Positions 10,825 to 22,929 of a DNA stretch of 64,000 nucleotides are shown one piece after another. The position numbers and the translations under genes are program-made. Below the pieces are notes generated by a model. That model had not been told where the DNA came from and made no database searches. It saw nothing but the letters and a program-made list of their open reading frames with translations. This DNA comes from Eumeta japonica (lineage: Eukaryota; Arthropoda; Insecta; Lepidoptera; Psychidae), in assembly GCA_005406025.1 (NCBI GenBank), contig BGZK01001306.1, positions 1 through 64,000 on the forward strand, given 5' to 3'. Within the stretch, counting starts at the first letter, position 1, and each line of letters starts with the position of its first letter.

Positions 10825-12140
10825 TTATGACTTTAAACATATTTGAATACCTACAATTTGTACATTTAAGGAATGATATCCTTTTCTATTAAAAAAGCTT
10901 GTTCATCCACTGTAGGACGAACAAGTGCTATATGGGTGCAATCTATGCATCCCAAAACACCAGGCAATCCAAATTTAGACATAAACCTGAAACAATATAT
11001 ATGTTATTCTTAAGGTTTGTTATCTTAGGGACCATATAAAATATTAATTCAACATGACAAATCATTAATTTTATGTATAATTAAGAGCAGCATACTATTG
11101 TATGCTGTTTCCAATTTTATAAATAAAAGCTTGGATATAATTATGTATGATATGGAATTATTTTGTCATAGACGAAGAAGCTTAATTATCGTTAAAGGTT
11201 ACAATGAACTTTAATAGTGTTATATTTCTTATTAGAGTTAATTTATTTTTAACTTTTTAGTTCATTTTATTAGCAAATAATAAAAGCTTGCTCTTTTTAA
11301 AAAAGGTTTTTTTTCTTTAATTTTATTTTTTTAGTATTTTTAATTCGAGTTTTTCCTTCTCTCTCAATCAAATTTAACTTGCAAGATTTGATTACAGACT
11401 GACATACAGACAACGGGACAGGTGAAACTAACTAAAAGCTTGTAAAAATATACACTCACTGTTGTTTTGTGATACTTCTTTCAAGTTGGGTTGTAGGAAA
11501 CTTTATCCACCGATCAATAATGGACCTTGCATTTAATGCATTAGTAACTTCTTGTATGCACTGGCTAATTGTTTGCTGAGCTAGATTTTGAGATGCACCA
11601 ATGATTAGTTGATATGAGCCAGTTGCATAGAAACTCAATGCAGTCATGACCTATGAATTATTCATTATAATAATCACAATATAACTAATAAATATGAGTT
11701 GAATCATTATTTATTTTATTATACAAATGTATTACTATATATCTGCTTTTTTTCTCCAAGATTTGGTTAATATTTCACAGTTATCATTATAAGTTTATAT
11801 TACTCACCTTTAGATAATTATAGAGAAATATAATATACATACCTTTAACTCTAACGAGATTTGTCTCGTTCCTACAATTCCTGTATTTCTTAATTCATCA
11901 CAAATCATATGAAACGCTTCACGACTTAATCTAAAACAAATATCATTAGTTACATATTAATCAATTCGCCACTTTTGGGCCAAAAGTAAAAAACAATTTC
12001 TCCGATATGCTGATACTAACCTAAATTGCATTATAAACTCGTTGTGACAAATTTTTTCGATTTGTCCAACTGAAATGAGTTTTCTTTTACGATCACGCCT
12101 TTTTATATAATTAGTTTCATTTCTTGCAGCCCATAATAAA
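10825..12140 (-). pseudogene. PIF/Harbinger (HARBI1-like) transposase, N-terminal two thirds, decayed
   Basis: Four minus-strand exons can be read, with plausible splice sites and continuous phase. They are about 12140-12021 (KRKLISVGQIEKICHNEFI), 11930-11843 (LSREAFHMICDELRNTGIVG), 11650-11460 (TALSFYATGSYQLIIGASQN) and 10986-10825 (KFGLPGVLGCIDCTHIALVR). The order matches HARBI1-type nucleases: helix-turn-helix, then the LxFYATGS box, then the GVxGCIDxTHI box with the first catalytic aspartate. In the last exon a one-base shift after the Glu-Lys pair moves the expected GYHSLNVQ segment out of frame, and translation stops at 10825. The two later catalytic acidic residues are missing. It lies antisense inside the last transporter intron. 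It was probably mobile once and is now dead. Terminal repeats and target duplication were not resolved. Confidence 0.85.
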
Positions 12141-12699
12141 TTTAATTTATGTATTTTTTAATTATAGAGTACAACAAGAAAGCTTTGATGTGTAATCGCG
12201 ACGGCGAAAAAAATCGCGATTGTGAAGAACGCGAATGTCAAAATGGTAGATGCAGTAGCCCTAAACCGCTTTGCAGTGTTAAAGTACGACATTCATTCGT
12301 TCTTTTGAGGCGCGATCGTCGTCTTTGTAGCGAACGGTGGCGAATATGGTACCAATTTCAAAAGCGAAGACGAACGTCAAAATTGTGTTATTAATATACC
12401 GAGTTGTACAGACTAGTTAATATATTATTTTTGTGTATGACACGTATCGATTTAATTTAGTAGTGTAATAACACGATCGTTCGCGTCGCGATGACAAATG
12501 GCGGATATAGTGACCCAGCGGTATATATATTAAGTCTATTCATTTTATTTCATATTCAGCACTGTCGCTGTCAGAAATTTACTATTATTTTCAGAACATA
12601 GTATAGTATTTGTCTGTAAACGATTTTATGTATATAAAGATTTTCATGTTTTGCTTGCATATTAGGTTCAATTTATGAGATGTGTGTTTGATACCGCAG

Positions 12700-12887
12700 G
12701 CTGGCTGTACGACGTGACGGCGTCGTACGACCTGTCGTTCTGGCTGGCGGGCGTGTTCATCGGATTGTCGGGACTCATGATGTGCGTGCTGCCCGCGCAC
12801 CGCCGCCTGTGCCGCGGCCGCGAGCGGCGCTCCGCACCCGACCCCGCCAACGGACACCTGAACTTCAATGGGAAGCTACCGGTGTAG
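12700..12887 (+). CDS. SLC16 monocarboxylate transporter, last coding exon and stop
   Basis: It follows acceptor ATACCGCAG and restores the frame (G plus GC gives Gly), so the junction reads PPLAG-WLYDVTASYDLSF, a signature expected at the last loop of SLC16 proteins. The last membrane span (FWLAGVFIGLSGLMMCVL) is followed by a basic cytosolic tail (HRRLCRGRERR) and a short end NFNGKLPV before TAG at 12885-12887. Together the three exons give 471 bases, or 156 residues plus stop, with no internal stop or frameshift. The C-terminal tail is short compared with some family members. The gene is GC-rich at third positions and appears intact in this part. Confidence 0.9.
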
Positions 12888-15800
12888 CATCCGTTTTGGA
12901 AACGTTGCGCGTTCTTAATTACACTTCTCGTCTGCTTTGTGATTCTCTCTTTTAAGATAACCTAGAGGTGGCGCCTATTTCCGTTCGATTTTTTTTCAAT
13001 TCTTCTTCGAGTGTAGTTTAGGAGAGCAGAAGCCGCATACGCAAACGCGGCCGCAGATGGCTGGTGGTGTTCCGCTACCCTGTCTCGCTCATGCAACTTA
13101 GCCTCTTCTTTATGATGATAATTCTTTAATCGCCGACGAAATATGGCCTCATTAAATCTTGCAGACATTGCTTTTTTCTAATAAAGGCTCATACAATAAG
13201 AAATATTTCGGAAAGTCCTTTTAGTCGTGCAGGCGTAAACGCGTACGGACGCGAATGGCGCACACGCAGGAATTGCAATTATTAAATATACATACGTTTA
13301 GTGTTAGTATTTTAGCGGTTGTACGCGTTTAATAATTAATATTTTCAATTACCAAAAAATTATACTTCGAATAGTGTTGTAGTTTTTAGTCATTCTAGAA
13401 CTGACAATGTTAGATACTTGAAAAAAATAAACACGAGTATTATTATGTATATAATAATATGTAATTATGTTGTACATAGAAATATTGTAACGATTGCTAA
13501 TAACAACTGCAGTCGCAATTGTATGTAAGACCAATGACTTAATGGTAAATCGAATTCTAACCCGTCGAAGCACGCGTAACGACGAAACTGCGGCGCGGGA
13601 GAGCCCGCGGTCGTCTGCGGCTACCGGAGTACAGCGAGGGAACCGAAGGGCTCCTTTGCGATGGTGTGGCGTAACAGCGCATTGGCAAGATTTGTATCTT
13701 GACATGCTACGTAATGTTATTTTAGGTGTACATTGTATAAAGTTTTTTTTATCACTATAATTTTTATTAATTTTGGTTGAATTATAACCTAAGAGCCATA
13801 GTTTGATATCTTTTTGTGTTCGTATAGTGGCGTTACGATGCCAAGACTGGGAATCCTGCATTAGCAAGTATAGGTGAGGTTTCAATCCAATGCATATAGT
13901 GCATTTGATTGAAATAATTATATCTCATTTTGAAGCAATCGCAGTTTGATGGCTAGTTTGTGATACCTTCTGAGCTATGACCTTTATGTTTACTTGTTAA
14001 CAAAACACTTTTCCACGTTAAAAATGGAATTGCCTTTTTCATAAGTACTGACCGTGAGGTAACGCCAAACGCGCCCACCCTGGGCATAGGTCATTGTTAA
14101 TCAGAAACCGTTTCCATATTTTTAGTGAATGTTTGTATTTGTAACGATCCAGCTCTCGTAAGCATGACAAACGGTTTTATTTGTGATACGTTTAGTTTTA
14201 TGTTAGTAGTATGTAAGTAGTTCAAAAAATAATCGTAACCCGTAAAGGAGTCGCCGGTGGCCGAGCCCCGAGCCCCGAGCCCTTAGTCCTTCAGGCCGTC
14301 GCCCTGTGTGCCTGTTTGTTGATTGTACGCTCAGTAAATTTATTATCAGTTATATTTTGTTTTATTTTAGTTTTTTTTTTGCGGCTATCTATAAACCTAT
14401 GGGAACGAAGCTCTAACTTTAAAAATTGCTTTCAATAGCGGTCAACGGCGTTACGTTCCCGTAGTTGTAAAAGCACTGCAGTAAGAGTAAATGGCAAACA
14501 TGAAGGACGTCGGAACGAGGCAGGCAGCCGTCGGCGGTGGGCGCTGACGCCCGCGCCGCTTGGCTCTGTTCTATTTATGTGCGCACTCGACCATGCCCGT
14601 GCCTAATAATTACCAGATTATCGAATTATCGCTATCGAAATAATAAATTTAGAATAGATTCATTCATATAGTTAGAACAAAAGTATATGTTATACTGTTA
14701 TAGAGTTACGGGCGTTAACTAGCCTTAGAAGTTGCACTGACGAGCAACCGACTCGTCTTACGCTAGCGGTAGAACGATTCATTCAGAAAACTAATAGAAA
14801 CCTTGAAAGTCCTAAGTGAGATTGGAAAATGGAAAAATAGTGAGCGGCAATAATGAATCACATATTTTCCAAACTGCATCGGTGTATAATAGGTATTTTT
14901 TTGGAAATTTTTGTACTGAAAATAGAAATACAAAATAAATACAATAATCCAGATATGTATTAATGAAATATGATCTGTACAAATAATGTGCCATTTTAAT
15001 TATGGTACTTTGTAATTTAATATATACATATGTGGATTTTATTTCTTTTCTTTGTATATTAACTCGCATACAAAAATTATTTCTTTGTTTTTATGTAATA
15101 TCGTTTGAGATATCTTTTAGTTCTACGTTTTTTTAATTGCCGCTACAAACCCCCATCAATGAATTCATGCTATGTGGTAAGTAAAACTAGTAGTAAGTAA
15201 ACCGCTTGCAAGTCGACACTCCTAAGTACGAAGCGGGAATGAATGTACATATAAGATTTCGCATAATATATATTTACCTGTATATTAATGAATATAGATG
15301 TTCTTATGTAATGACAGGTTCTATAGGCAGCATCAATAAGGAATTTTGTAAAATTTAAATGTCATTATTATTTTATTTACACACCTACACTCGGTTCCTA
15401 GAGTAGGCAGAGACCACTCCTCCACACGCTATGATCTTTACACTCCCATTTCACTGTACTGGCGATTAATCGTGTCGTTTCGTAAAAAGTCACATGACTA
15501 AGATTAAATCTCTTGTAAAACGAATTACTTAATAATACTTCTTATATTTGTAGTCATTCGAAGTAACGTTTCCGTGTATTTGATGCGCGCGGCGGGAAAA
15601 TCCTAATTTATTCTTTCCGATTGTAAAGAATAAGACTTCGCTATAGATCATTTTTAGTCATCGTAATAAAGGAAATTATAGGAAATAGTAATAATGTAAA
15701 CGATTGTTTGTGTTGTTATTGAGTTTCAAATTTTTATTATTAATTATATCACGATATTGAGCGTCGAGAAAATCAGACGGCGCCGTGTCATTCTTTTATC

Positions 15801-16551
15801 GTCTCGTCAATTTTTCGTCGGTTTGCAAAGGATGATTCCTTAATGCGAAATATTTTATAGTGTTTGTATTAGATTGAAATATAAGAATTTACATTTCAAT
15901 TTGGGTTCATCGGTTACCGTCCGACATTCGCGCCATTTCACCGGCCGACGCTCCGGGCGCTATCCCGCCGCGTGCTTATGCGTTTCGGTTTCTTGGCGTT
16001 TACTACGTAAAATCTGTTTTGTCGGTTGCGCAAAAGAGTAGGTCTCCTTTGTTACAAACGTAGCGATATTGAATATAAGAAAGCGTCTTACAAACGAAAA
16101 GAAATAAAAGTTATACTAGTGCTGTTCGGCGAATAAGTGATTCAGTTTCCAGACGGAAGCGTCAATGTGAGCAATACAGCTTATGTCCGTGATAGTTACA
16201 AGAACAATACATTCTAAATTATATGTAATAATTGTAAAGATAAGAAGTATTCATTATTAATTTCTAAATCAATTTTGTATCGTTTTTTTAGAAAATTAAT
16301 TCATTTTCAATACGCTTTTATTAGCTTGAGATGTATGTATGAATGTAATTGATCTTTAAATTAACTTTTCACCCACTTCAAGACGTCTGAACAATCTGAA
16401 ATTTAATAAACGATCGACAAGGAAATGGTTATAGTTTAGTCATTTCCGATTGCCCTATTGATTTGTAACTATGACAATTTTAACATAACCTAGAGGTAAT
16501 TTCAAAATACCGTTGGCCTTACAGTGTAACGCGATGGCTGGCGTATTTCTG
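12888..16551 (+). other. presumed 3' UTR and 3' flank of the transporter gene
   Basis: Candidate polyadenylation signals AATAAA occur at 13180-13185 and 13426-13431, with others later; which is used cannot be decided from sequence. The rest is AT-rich with GC-rich patches (13590-13640, 14250-14300 with a short GAGCCCC tandem, 14520-14570, 15930-15980). No further exon could be recognised. An imperfect inverted pair (GGGAACGAAGC at 14400 and its approximate complement at 14455) might be a tiny MITE. Confidence 0.4.
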
Positions 16552-17009
16552 TTTTGACGTGACAACGTCTTAAATTAGGTTGCGGCTGGGAGTCACTTAT
16601 GAAAAAGGTGTAACGCTCGGTAACGTAACGATGAGTCACCGAACGAGAGAGCCGAATGCTTGCGTCTCTCTCCCACTAACTATGATCGGTCTGCCGCGCT
16701 GCACTAGAGAATTAGTGCATAGCTTGCAAATGTATTGCAAGTTATTGTATGTATATTTATATAAATACGTATGTATGTGTAAAGGTAAAATAAAATTTTG
16801 TTAATATGAAATTCAGTGCGAGATTCTTTGTATAAATTAATGTTTTAAATATAATTCTTTGTATAAATAAATGTTTTAAATTGTTACTATTATTTCATCC
16901 TTCTTCCTACTATACGAATGAATATTCACATTAAAATGATTTTACCATTCAAAGTCGTTGTCACGTACTTTCGCCCGTATACCGACTTTACAGGCAACCA
17001 AATTTTTTA
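16552..17009 (+). repeat. 458-bp dispersed repeat, copy 1
   Basis: Nearly the whole segment is repeated in inverted orientation at 61780-62248. It begins TTTTGACGTGACAACGTC and ends GGCAACCAAATTTTTTA. Near both ends is the word ACGTGACAACG in opposite orientations, so a short terminal inverted repeat is possible. The middle carries TTCTTTGTATAAAT in two tandem versions and TATAAATACGTATGTATGTG. There are no coding features. It is probably a non-autonomous transposon; the family is not identified. Confidence 0.75.
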
Positions 17010-17947
17010 CCACTCTTAGCTTCTTGATATCTGACACGGTCTCTTCCTAATATCAACACGACATTTTAGTAATGAATAATAATAGCATAAAGCCTTGATT
17101 TAATATTTTGTCATTACCCTTTAATACTTTAATACGTCGTCTCGCCCTGTGCGTTGTCGCGTAAAGCACTGCGCTCGCTAGAGGATCGTTGACGGTTTCG
17201 TTATGCACATTCGTATTTTCGGTCACGATTGGGTCATCTATTGAGCAAGGTTTTGTGGTTTCGAGTATAGTTTTATAAAAATATATATATATAATCTGAG
17301 AGAAAGTAGTTTCTCGGGCCCTGATTGAAGTCGGGGATGTGGGATCCGGGTCGCAGTCGGATCTAATATCGATATGATGATAGTGAGGACAGGATTAAAT
17401 ATCGATGCATAATGAAATTTAATACAATAATTGTTTTTTTTTTTGTGTTTTTATGAATATTGCGGATTAGTCATCTTTTCATATTATTTTAAGTACAATG
17501 GAGAATTCGTCGCGTGCGCAAGGCCTAGGGCGCCCGTCGACCAGGACGTATTTGGTTGCGGACGCTTATCGATGTGTGCTCGAAGTGGGCTCGTCGTGAA
17601 CAGTACGCCGCACCAGCTCGGCTTACGTCCGTTATGTTTGTTTTAGGTGATGTGAGTGATGGCATAGTTTGCTTTTTATATTAATTTTAACGTGACAATT
17701 GTTTTTTATTAATTAATTCGGTGACGTTAGCCTATTAGTTTAGCCTATTACTTATTATAAGTTTGCAAAACTTAGGAAAAAACTAGCAATCTATAGTGGT
17801 GAATGTATTGTGTGTAAAATTGTATTTTTCCCTAATCAATATTTGTGAAATAGCTGGAGTATATCTATTACATTTCCCTTGTTAAATTTTAAAGAATAAA
17901 GGAATTGTTCTCACATATTTGTAATCTTGAGCCATATTATTGGAAAG
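17010..17947. other. spacer, no gene recognised
   Basis: Mixed AT-rich DNA with GC-rich patches at 17310-17360 and 17500-17640. The latter contains an open frame without family resemblance. Confidence 0.4.
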
Positions 17948-18017
17948 CAGTGGCGTAGCTAGGAGAGGGCGGCGGGACGGCCCGCCGCGGGCGCCACCCG
18001 GGCTAGCTAGGCCACTG
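17948..18017. mobile_element. 70-bp hAT-type MITE
   Basis: The ends are CAGTGGCGTAGCTAGG and, inverted, CAGTGGCCTAGCTAGC. The GC-rich interior is itself palindromic (GGCGGCGGGACGGCCCGCC). Flanks are TTGGAAAG on the left and TTCGAAAG on the right, an 8-bp target duplication with one mismatch. The CAGTGGCGTA terminus is shared with the 216-bp element at 37854-38069. An 8-bp duplication points to the hAT superfamily. Confidence 0.75.
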
Positions 18018-18233
18018 TTCGAAAGAGTCTTCAAAACTCGTACAGTATTTATGCGCTTAGCTGAAATTAAAGTTATCGTGTAAGTGACCTGCAATTTCGG
18101 TTTCGGGAAGAATTTAAGTTCTAAAATCACGTCTTGTAGCAGCAACACGCGCGGCCGTGGAGTATCGTAAGCCGCGCCTGCGCTTGTGCCATAGCAAAAC
18201 TGCCCCGTATTAAAGTTAACGGTTGTGAGATTA

Positions 18234-18407
18234 GAAATCTTTTTGGCGATGATCGAGCACCTCCTTGCGGTCTAGGCCAACTAGTTCACTGCCAACCGTG
18301 TTCGTCCAGAGCTTGGACACCGACTCCAAGTTATCTGCCCCCGTAGAGTTGTAGATGACGTCACAGGTGTTACTGATCAACGAGATAAACGATATTCGAG
18401 CGCTAGG
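18234..18407 (-). other. possible exon of an unidentified gene
   Basis: A minus-strand frame of 58 codons is open between stops and has codon use typical of host genes (GC-ending codons such as GAC GTC ATC TAC AAC), unlike the surrounding AT-rich frames. Part of it reads CDVIYNSTGADNLESVSKLW and continues TNTVGSELVGLDRKEVLDH. There is no ATG start. A CAG acceptor-like site (GTTGATCAG) lies inside the 5' part, so it could be an internal exon of a gene whose other exons are distant. I do not recognise the protein. It could also be a chance frame in a GC-rich patch or a retrocopy fragment. Confidence 0.3.
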
Positions 18408-18409
18408 TT

Positions 18410-21095
18410 AGTGCCGCGCGCTGTAGACGGCGGTGAGCGCCGGCGGCCGCCGAATGCGACGTCCGGCGCCCGATCTCTTAAACCCGTTCTGTTTCATCAA
18501 ACTTATTTGTGGTTTTGCACGACTAGGAGTTTAAATTAAGATTACCGTAGGTATTAAAAATGCGTCGCTAGTGGATTTCAAAGTCTTGCTCCATATTCTA
18601 ATAAAAAAACTAAATTTATATGCGTGAATCTCGTGCTATTTTGTAATTTTGTTTTTTATCTTTGTTATTAATACAATAAAGTCGTAAAAAACCCTATATT
18701 CATGTAAAACCGATCACATCTAATATATACATATGCAATAAATAAAAGCTATGTACTAGACACTACCAAAGGATCTAACCGCTGATATATAAAAGTTAAA
18801 TTATTCTTTACGCCTGTGTCATGTTATACAATAAAGATGTGTTTTCGCCACACCGGCGTATCCGTGGTCGTTTGCTGTCGATTACCTAATGTTTATTGAG
18901 ACAATTATGCGTATTTGTGAAGACTCCCAAACACATATCTTCATTGCATTAGAGTATGAATTATTCGTTATCGGCGCTCTCGACAATACCTTTTGTAGTT
19001 TTCCGATTTCATTCAAATTGTCAAATATATAGTGCAAAACTCAAAGTTGTTTTATTTTTTCTCCCCTCTCAAGTTATATTTACAATGGATAACTATAAAG
19101 TTCTGAACATTCGGGGGTGGAGGTGGGGTGGCCACGGGAGTTACGACCGTGGGCTGGGCCTTTGTCGTACTTTGTTCGAGTTAGAGCCAGTCTTGACCGA
19201 TCCTCGTCCTGTGACTCCACTGATCGAAGGCTCGACCGCCCTCAGCGGAGCCCGGGCCCGTGACGCGAACAGCACGCGCAGTGACAGCTGCGGCTGGATA
19301 TACAACACACAATCGTTAGTTTAAGAAGATGCTTACAAATACATTTTTTTAAATTCTTAATTAATCTGATCATAAAATTATTCATAAACACAGCAGGTTG
19401 TCGTGTTTATTTAACTTGTTCCACTTTTTATTGTATTTGCTTTTTAATCGTGTATCTGTCATAGCATACAATCCAGGTATTTATATCAGAATGATTTCCT
19501 CGAACCCCCAAGGAGAAAGTCGAGAGATTTAATACAAAATCGATCAAGCTTGTTCAGTAATGCGAAAAAGTGTAATAACTGTCGGAAAATTGTTTAAGGA
19601 AAAATCAAAATAATTAAGTCTGAACGAAATCAGCTTTTTGAGTTCTTCCAAGTCCGACTGCGCAGAGCTCAAATATGAAATGTTCAGTTTCACCGGCTCT
19701 AGCCTGTTACGAGTACAGCAGACGTGTTTTTCGTTAACGACGCCCGCCGCACGAACCCCAAGACTGCTTATCGCATTTTTAATATCGTAGGATGTCGAGG
19801 TGATTGCATTGTTCTGCTATTGAATGTAGTGTCGCAGTACTAACGGGCTTAACGTAACATTCTCAGCATTAAACAGCTGGAACCATGTGACATTATCAAC
19901 GTGAGAGCGAGTAGCGGGTATATTTAGTCTACTAGAAAGTGTACGTATTTTATGTATCTAAATATTTATTGTTAGAAATGAAGACAGTAACTTTCTCGTG
20001 GAAAGTTTTATTTTCATGGTAAATTAGAAAGACGCACAGCGTAGCTCTGCTGCCCGGTTACTAAGTAACAGGCAGCAGTATGAATTCATAAAAGTAGATT
20101 ATTTGAGCTTTATGCCAAAAAAGCTTATAATACTAGTGAAACTTTTCCTAAGAATGCATAACGGGATTTTAAAGATTATCCATAGATTATCTGTCAAAGC
20201 TTACGGATTACTTTCACGTTTTTACTTTTGTTCCAATCCGTCAAAAAACTTAAATGTAACCATTCATGTCTTTGCACCGGGGCTAAAGCTAAGCACTTAT
20301 TAAATTAAAAAAAAAATAGCAAAAACGTGATGGAAACGATATAAAGGTCGATACTAAAAGAAAACCTTTTGATAGCCGAGTGTGCGTTCAGAATACGTGC
20401 TCTCAGAACCATCATTGTTTCTATACGAATAAAGATTGTGATATGAAAAGATAAAATAAATATTACCGATTTTTATTATATTGTCGAAAAGTAACCGTTT
20501 AAGAACCGTAACGCACACAATATCTATTCCATGTTTGTTACTCGGTATTTCTATCTAAGATCATTATTTAAAATAAATAGCTCTCCTTTATTCTGGTGTA
20601 TTTCATACACGAATTTGAAAATATTGGCATAACCTATAAATTCGCATAAGGCATGTGCCTTACGTAAAGCTCTTGATTAAGAAATTTCGACATACCAATA
20701 AAGTGGTAGATAGCTTACAAATAATATTTTACTCGACATTTGCTGCCGAGAGCTATTTTTTGATTAGTTGGTGTCATATTAGTTACCATTTTTAGTAAAA
20801 TTTAAGCATAAAACACAGCGTAGGCAATAACGAGCAATTTACGACTGACCGGTGATCTACACTGAATGCGCCTGTGCGAGCGAGGCGGCTTGTTCACTTT
20901 CAGATGTGATTTCCAAGAAATCCGTATTTCTCAATAAAGTTACCTTATATCGAAATATCTTTATTTAATTTATTAAAAATTTATAAAAAATAATATGCGG
21001 TAGAACCATGTTATGATCAATTTAGTTACTTACAAAAATAAGCCGGCTCGGTCGGCCAAATACCACACTCTCACAGAACATAAACTCAAAGTAAC
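18410..21095. other. AT-rich spacer, no gene recognised
   Basis: Contains a GC-rich patch at 18415-18480, a frame at 18956-19324 whose GC-rich second half has no recognisable product, and a 32-base hairpin at 20047-20078 (CTGCTGCC ... GGCAGCAG with an inner GTTACT/AGTAAC pair). No exon could be supported. Confidence 0.45.
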
Positions 21096-21099
21096 AGGT

Positions 21100-21340
21100 T
21101 CCGCAAGCCCACTCCTCCTTTATCACCCCACTTCCCCTTCATCACACCCCTCCCCCTTCTACACCCCACTTTTCTTCTTCCACTAGTCCACTATTTTCTT
21201 CGTCGGATATCCTATTCCTATACTCAAGAGGCTAGCAACGCATTCTATGGTTGAGTGTATAAATGGGCGGTGGTGAACATCCACTCTCTGAAGGCTTGCC
21301 TGCTCGTTTACCCTATTACCCTGCTCGATTATGCCATTAA
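21100..21340 (+). repeat. C-rich tract followed by a lepidopteran-type dispersed repeat
   Basis: Bases 21105-21185 are almost pure pyrimidine (repeats of CCCCACTTCCCC type). They run into a segment with GGCTAGCAACGCATTC, ATGGGCGGTGGT and CCTGCTCGTTTACCC. That word order matches a repeat I remember as very common in moth and butterfly genomes. The exact family is uncertain. Confidence 0.5.
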
Positions 21341-22553
21341 AAAATAAGTTTCAAGTAGAATTATATCATTCATTTTAATCGAGTTTTCAATCAAATGGAA
21401 AATTTCCAAATCAGCTCCACGATAACCTCAAAGTTATTAGAGTAATGCAATTATTACAAAAAAAAAAGATAAAGTCACAACTATTCCGTCACTATTGTCG
21501 GATATATCCGACTTTGGCTTTATGAGTATATAAAAAATCGATTATTTTCATTAAATAAAATGGGTTTCATTTATCACGATATTATAAAGTTCCTGGGATT
21601 AGATGTAAGGTTAATTTGTGTATTAGTAAAATAATTTGATACATTATAATCATATAAGTTTTTATTTTAATTTCTTAATTACGTGAAAATAAAGTATAAA
21701 TAAAAAAACTAAAAGGAGTAATTTGTCTGATATATCCAGCACGGCATGGACGTGTTTTCCACACGAGCAAATGAGCCGGGCACGCCTGAGTCGTACCATA
21801 CATGTCCCTAATGGTAAATAAATACAGCACGTAATAAATCACGCTTTAAAATTAATTTTTCCTTTCCACGCCATCTATTGTTTTTATAAACGCGACAATT
21901 TACATGATTAAGACGCAAGCTACGCCAGCTCCGTAACGGCTGAAAGTACAACTAGTTAATGCTTCCCTGCCTTTGAGTTTTTAGCGTCTCGATACAGTAA
22001 GTGTCCCTGTGCTTGTAAAAATATGTAATCGTATTAAGGTTTTGAAAACAACTTTTTTGCGTTTCGTTGTGAAGTATTGTAATTATAATACAAAAAGTAT
22101 TTTTACCATTTTGTTACAATAGTTTTTTTTTGAGCAAGTTAGTGACTGTCTATAAGTAATTATTTATTCAATTTATTTAGAACAATATACTTATGCTGGC
22201 AGCGCTCTTAAATAAATTTAAAATTGCCGCTTTTTCGGCGTTATCTTTTAAAGAAATTATTAAATTGATTGCGAAGGGAAGGGAATTTGATTTTTTTTCT
22301 AAATACGTTTTTATCAGTATTTTCTGTGACAGATATTTCGTTTGAAATATTATAATGTTTCAAACAAAATATTTAAATATAATTTTCTATAGAAAAAGTT
22401 TTGTGATATTGTTTACTGTGTCCTGAATATCAGAGGGTTTGAAACTTTCGTGGAACTGTACAGAACCAAATTTGATATCAATTATAATTCTTTTGATATG
22501 CAATTGCGAAAAACCTAAAAGAGAAAGCGGTAGGTATTAATAATATGTGTCGA

Positions 22554-22625
22554 CAGGGCCGCGCCGACCCCCCACAGCGCCCGTGTGCGAAACCTATGAA
22601 CCGCCTCTTTTTTCACAAATCTTAA
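22554..22625 (+). mobile_element. possible isolated hAT terminus
   Basis: The sequence starts CAGGGCCGCGCCGACCCCCC and continues with GCGCCCGTGTGCGAAACC and a CGCCTCTTTTTTCA boundary, a composition resembling the ends of some hAT elements. No matching opposite end was found, so this is a weak call. Confidence 0.3.
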
Positions 22626-22929
22626 TGTTTCAACTTATTTTTATTACTTATTTATTAACTTTGACCGAAATAAATGTTCTCTAGTTTTATATAATTAGAT
22701 AATATTTTCCTAAATAGAATAAAACCAGTTTGTTTTCGCTTACCAATTACTGCGAAAAATAAAACGCAGATTAAATTTTACATACTATTATGATGTTCTA
22801 TCTAATTGTATACTTATATATTAATAACAAAATAACTGACTTTTTTCTAATAATACTAATTTAACTATTACTTTTTTGATGTGTTAAAAACAACAAGAAT
22901 CTAAAATGTGTGAGAATATAAATAAACAT

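Noticed and set aside
12962..13168. 68-codon minus-strand frame
   Set aside because: Antisense to the transporter 3' UTR and without recognisable features.
13349..13885. 178-codon minus-strand frame downstream of the transporter
   Set aside because: It lies in the presumed 3' UTR with mixed composition, has no recognisable domain and overlaps an equally open plus frame.
14396..14465. small inverted-repeat element
   Set aside because: Only about 12 of 16 terminal bases pair and there is no target duplication; too weak to list as an element.
16580..16804. 74-codon frame shared with 61957-62139
   Set aside because: Both frames lie in copies of the same non-coding repeat; the similarity reflects DNA duplication, not protein conservation.
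18956..19324. 122-codon plus-strand frame
   Set aside because: The AT-rich first half and GC-rich second half differ in composition; no domain is recognised and there is no splice or promoter context.
20854..20862. left target duplication of the hAT element ending at 24199
   Set aside because: The word GATCTACAC matches the right flank, but no CAGGGG-type terminus follows, so a chance match is more likely.
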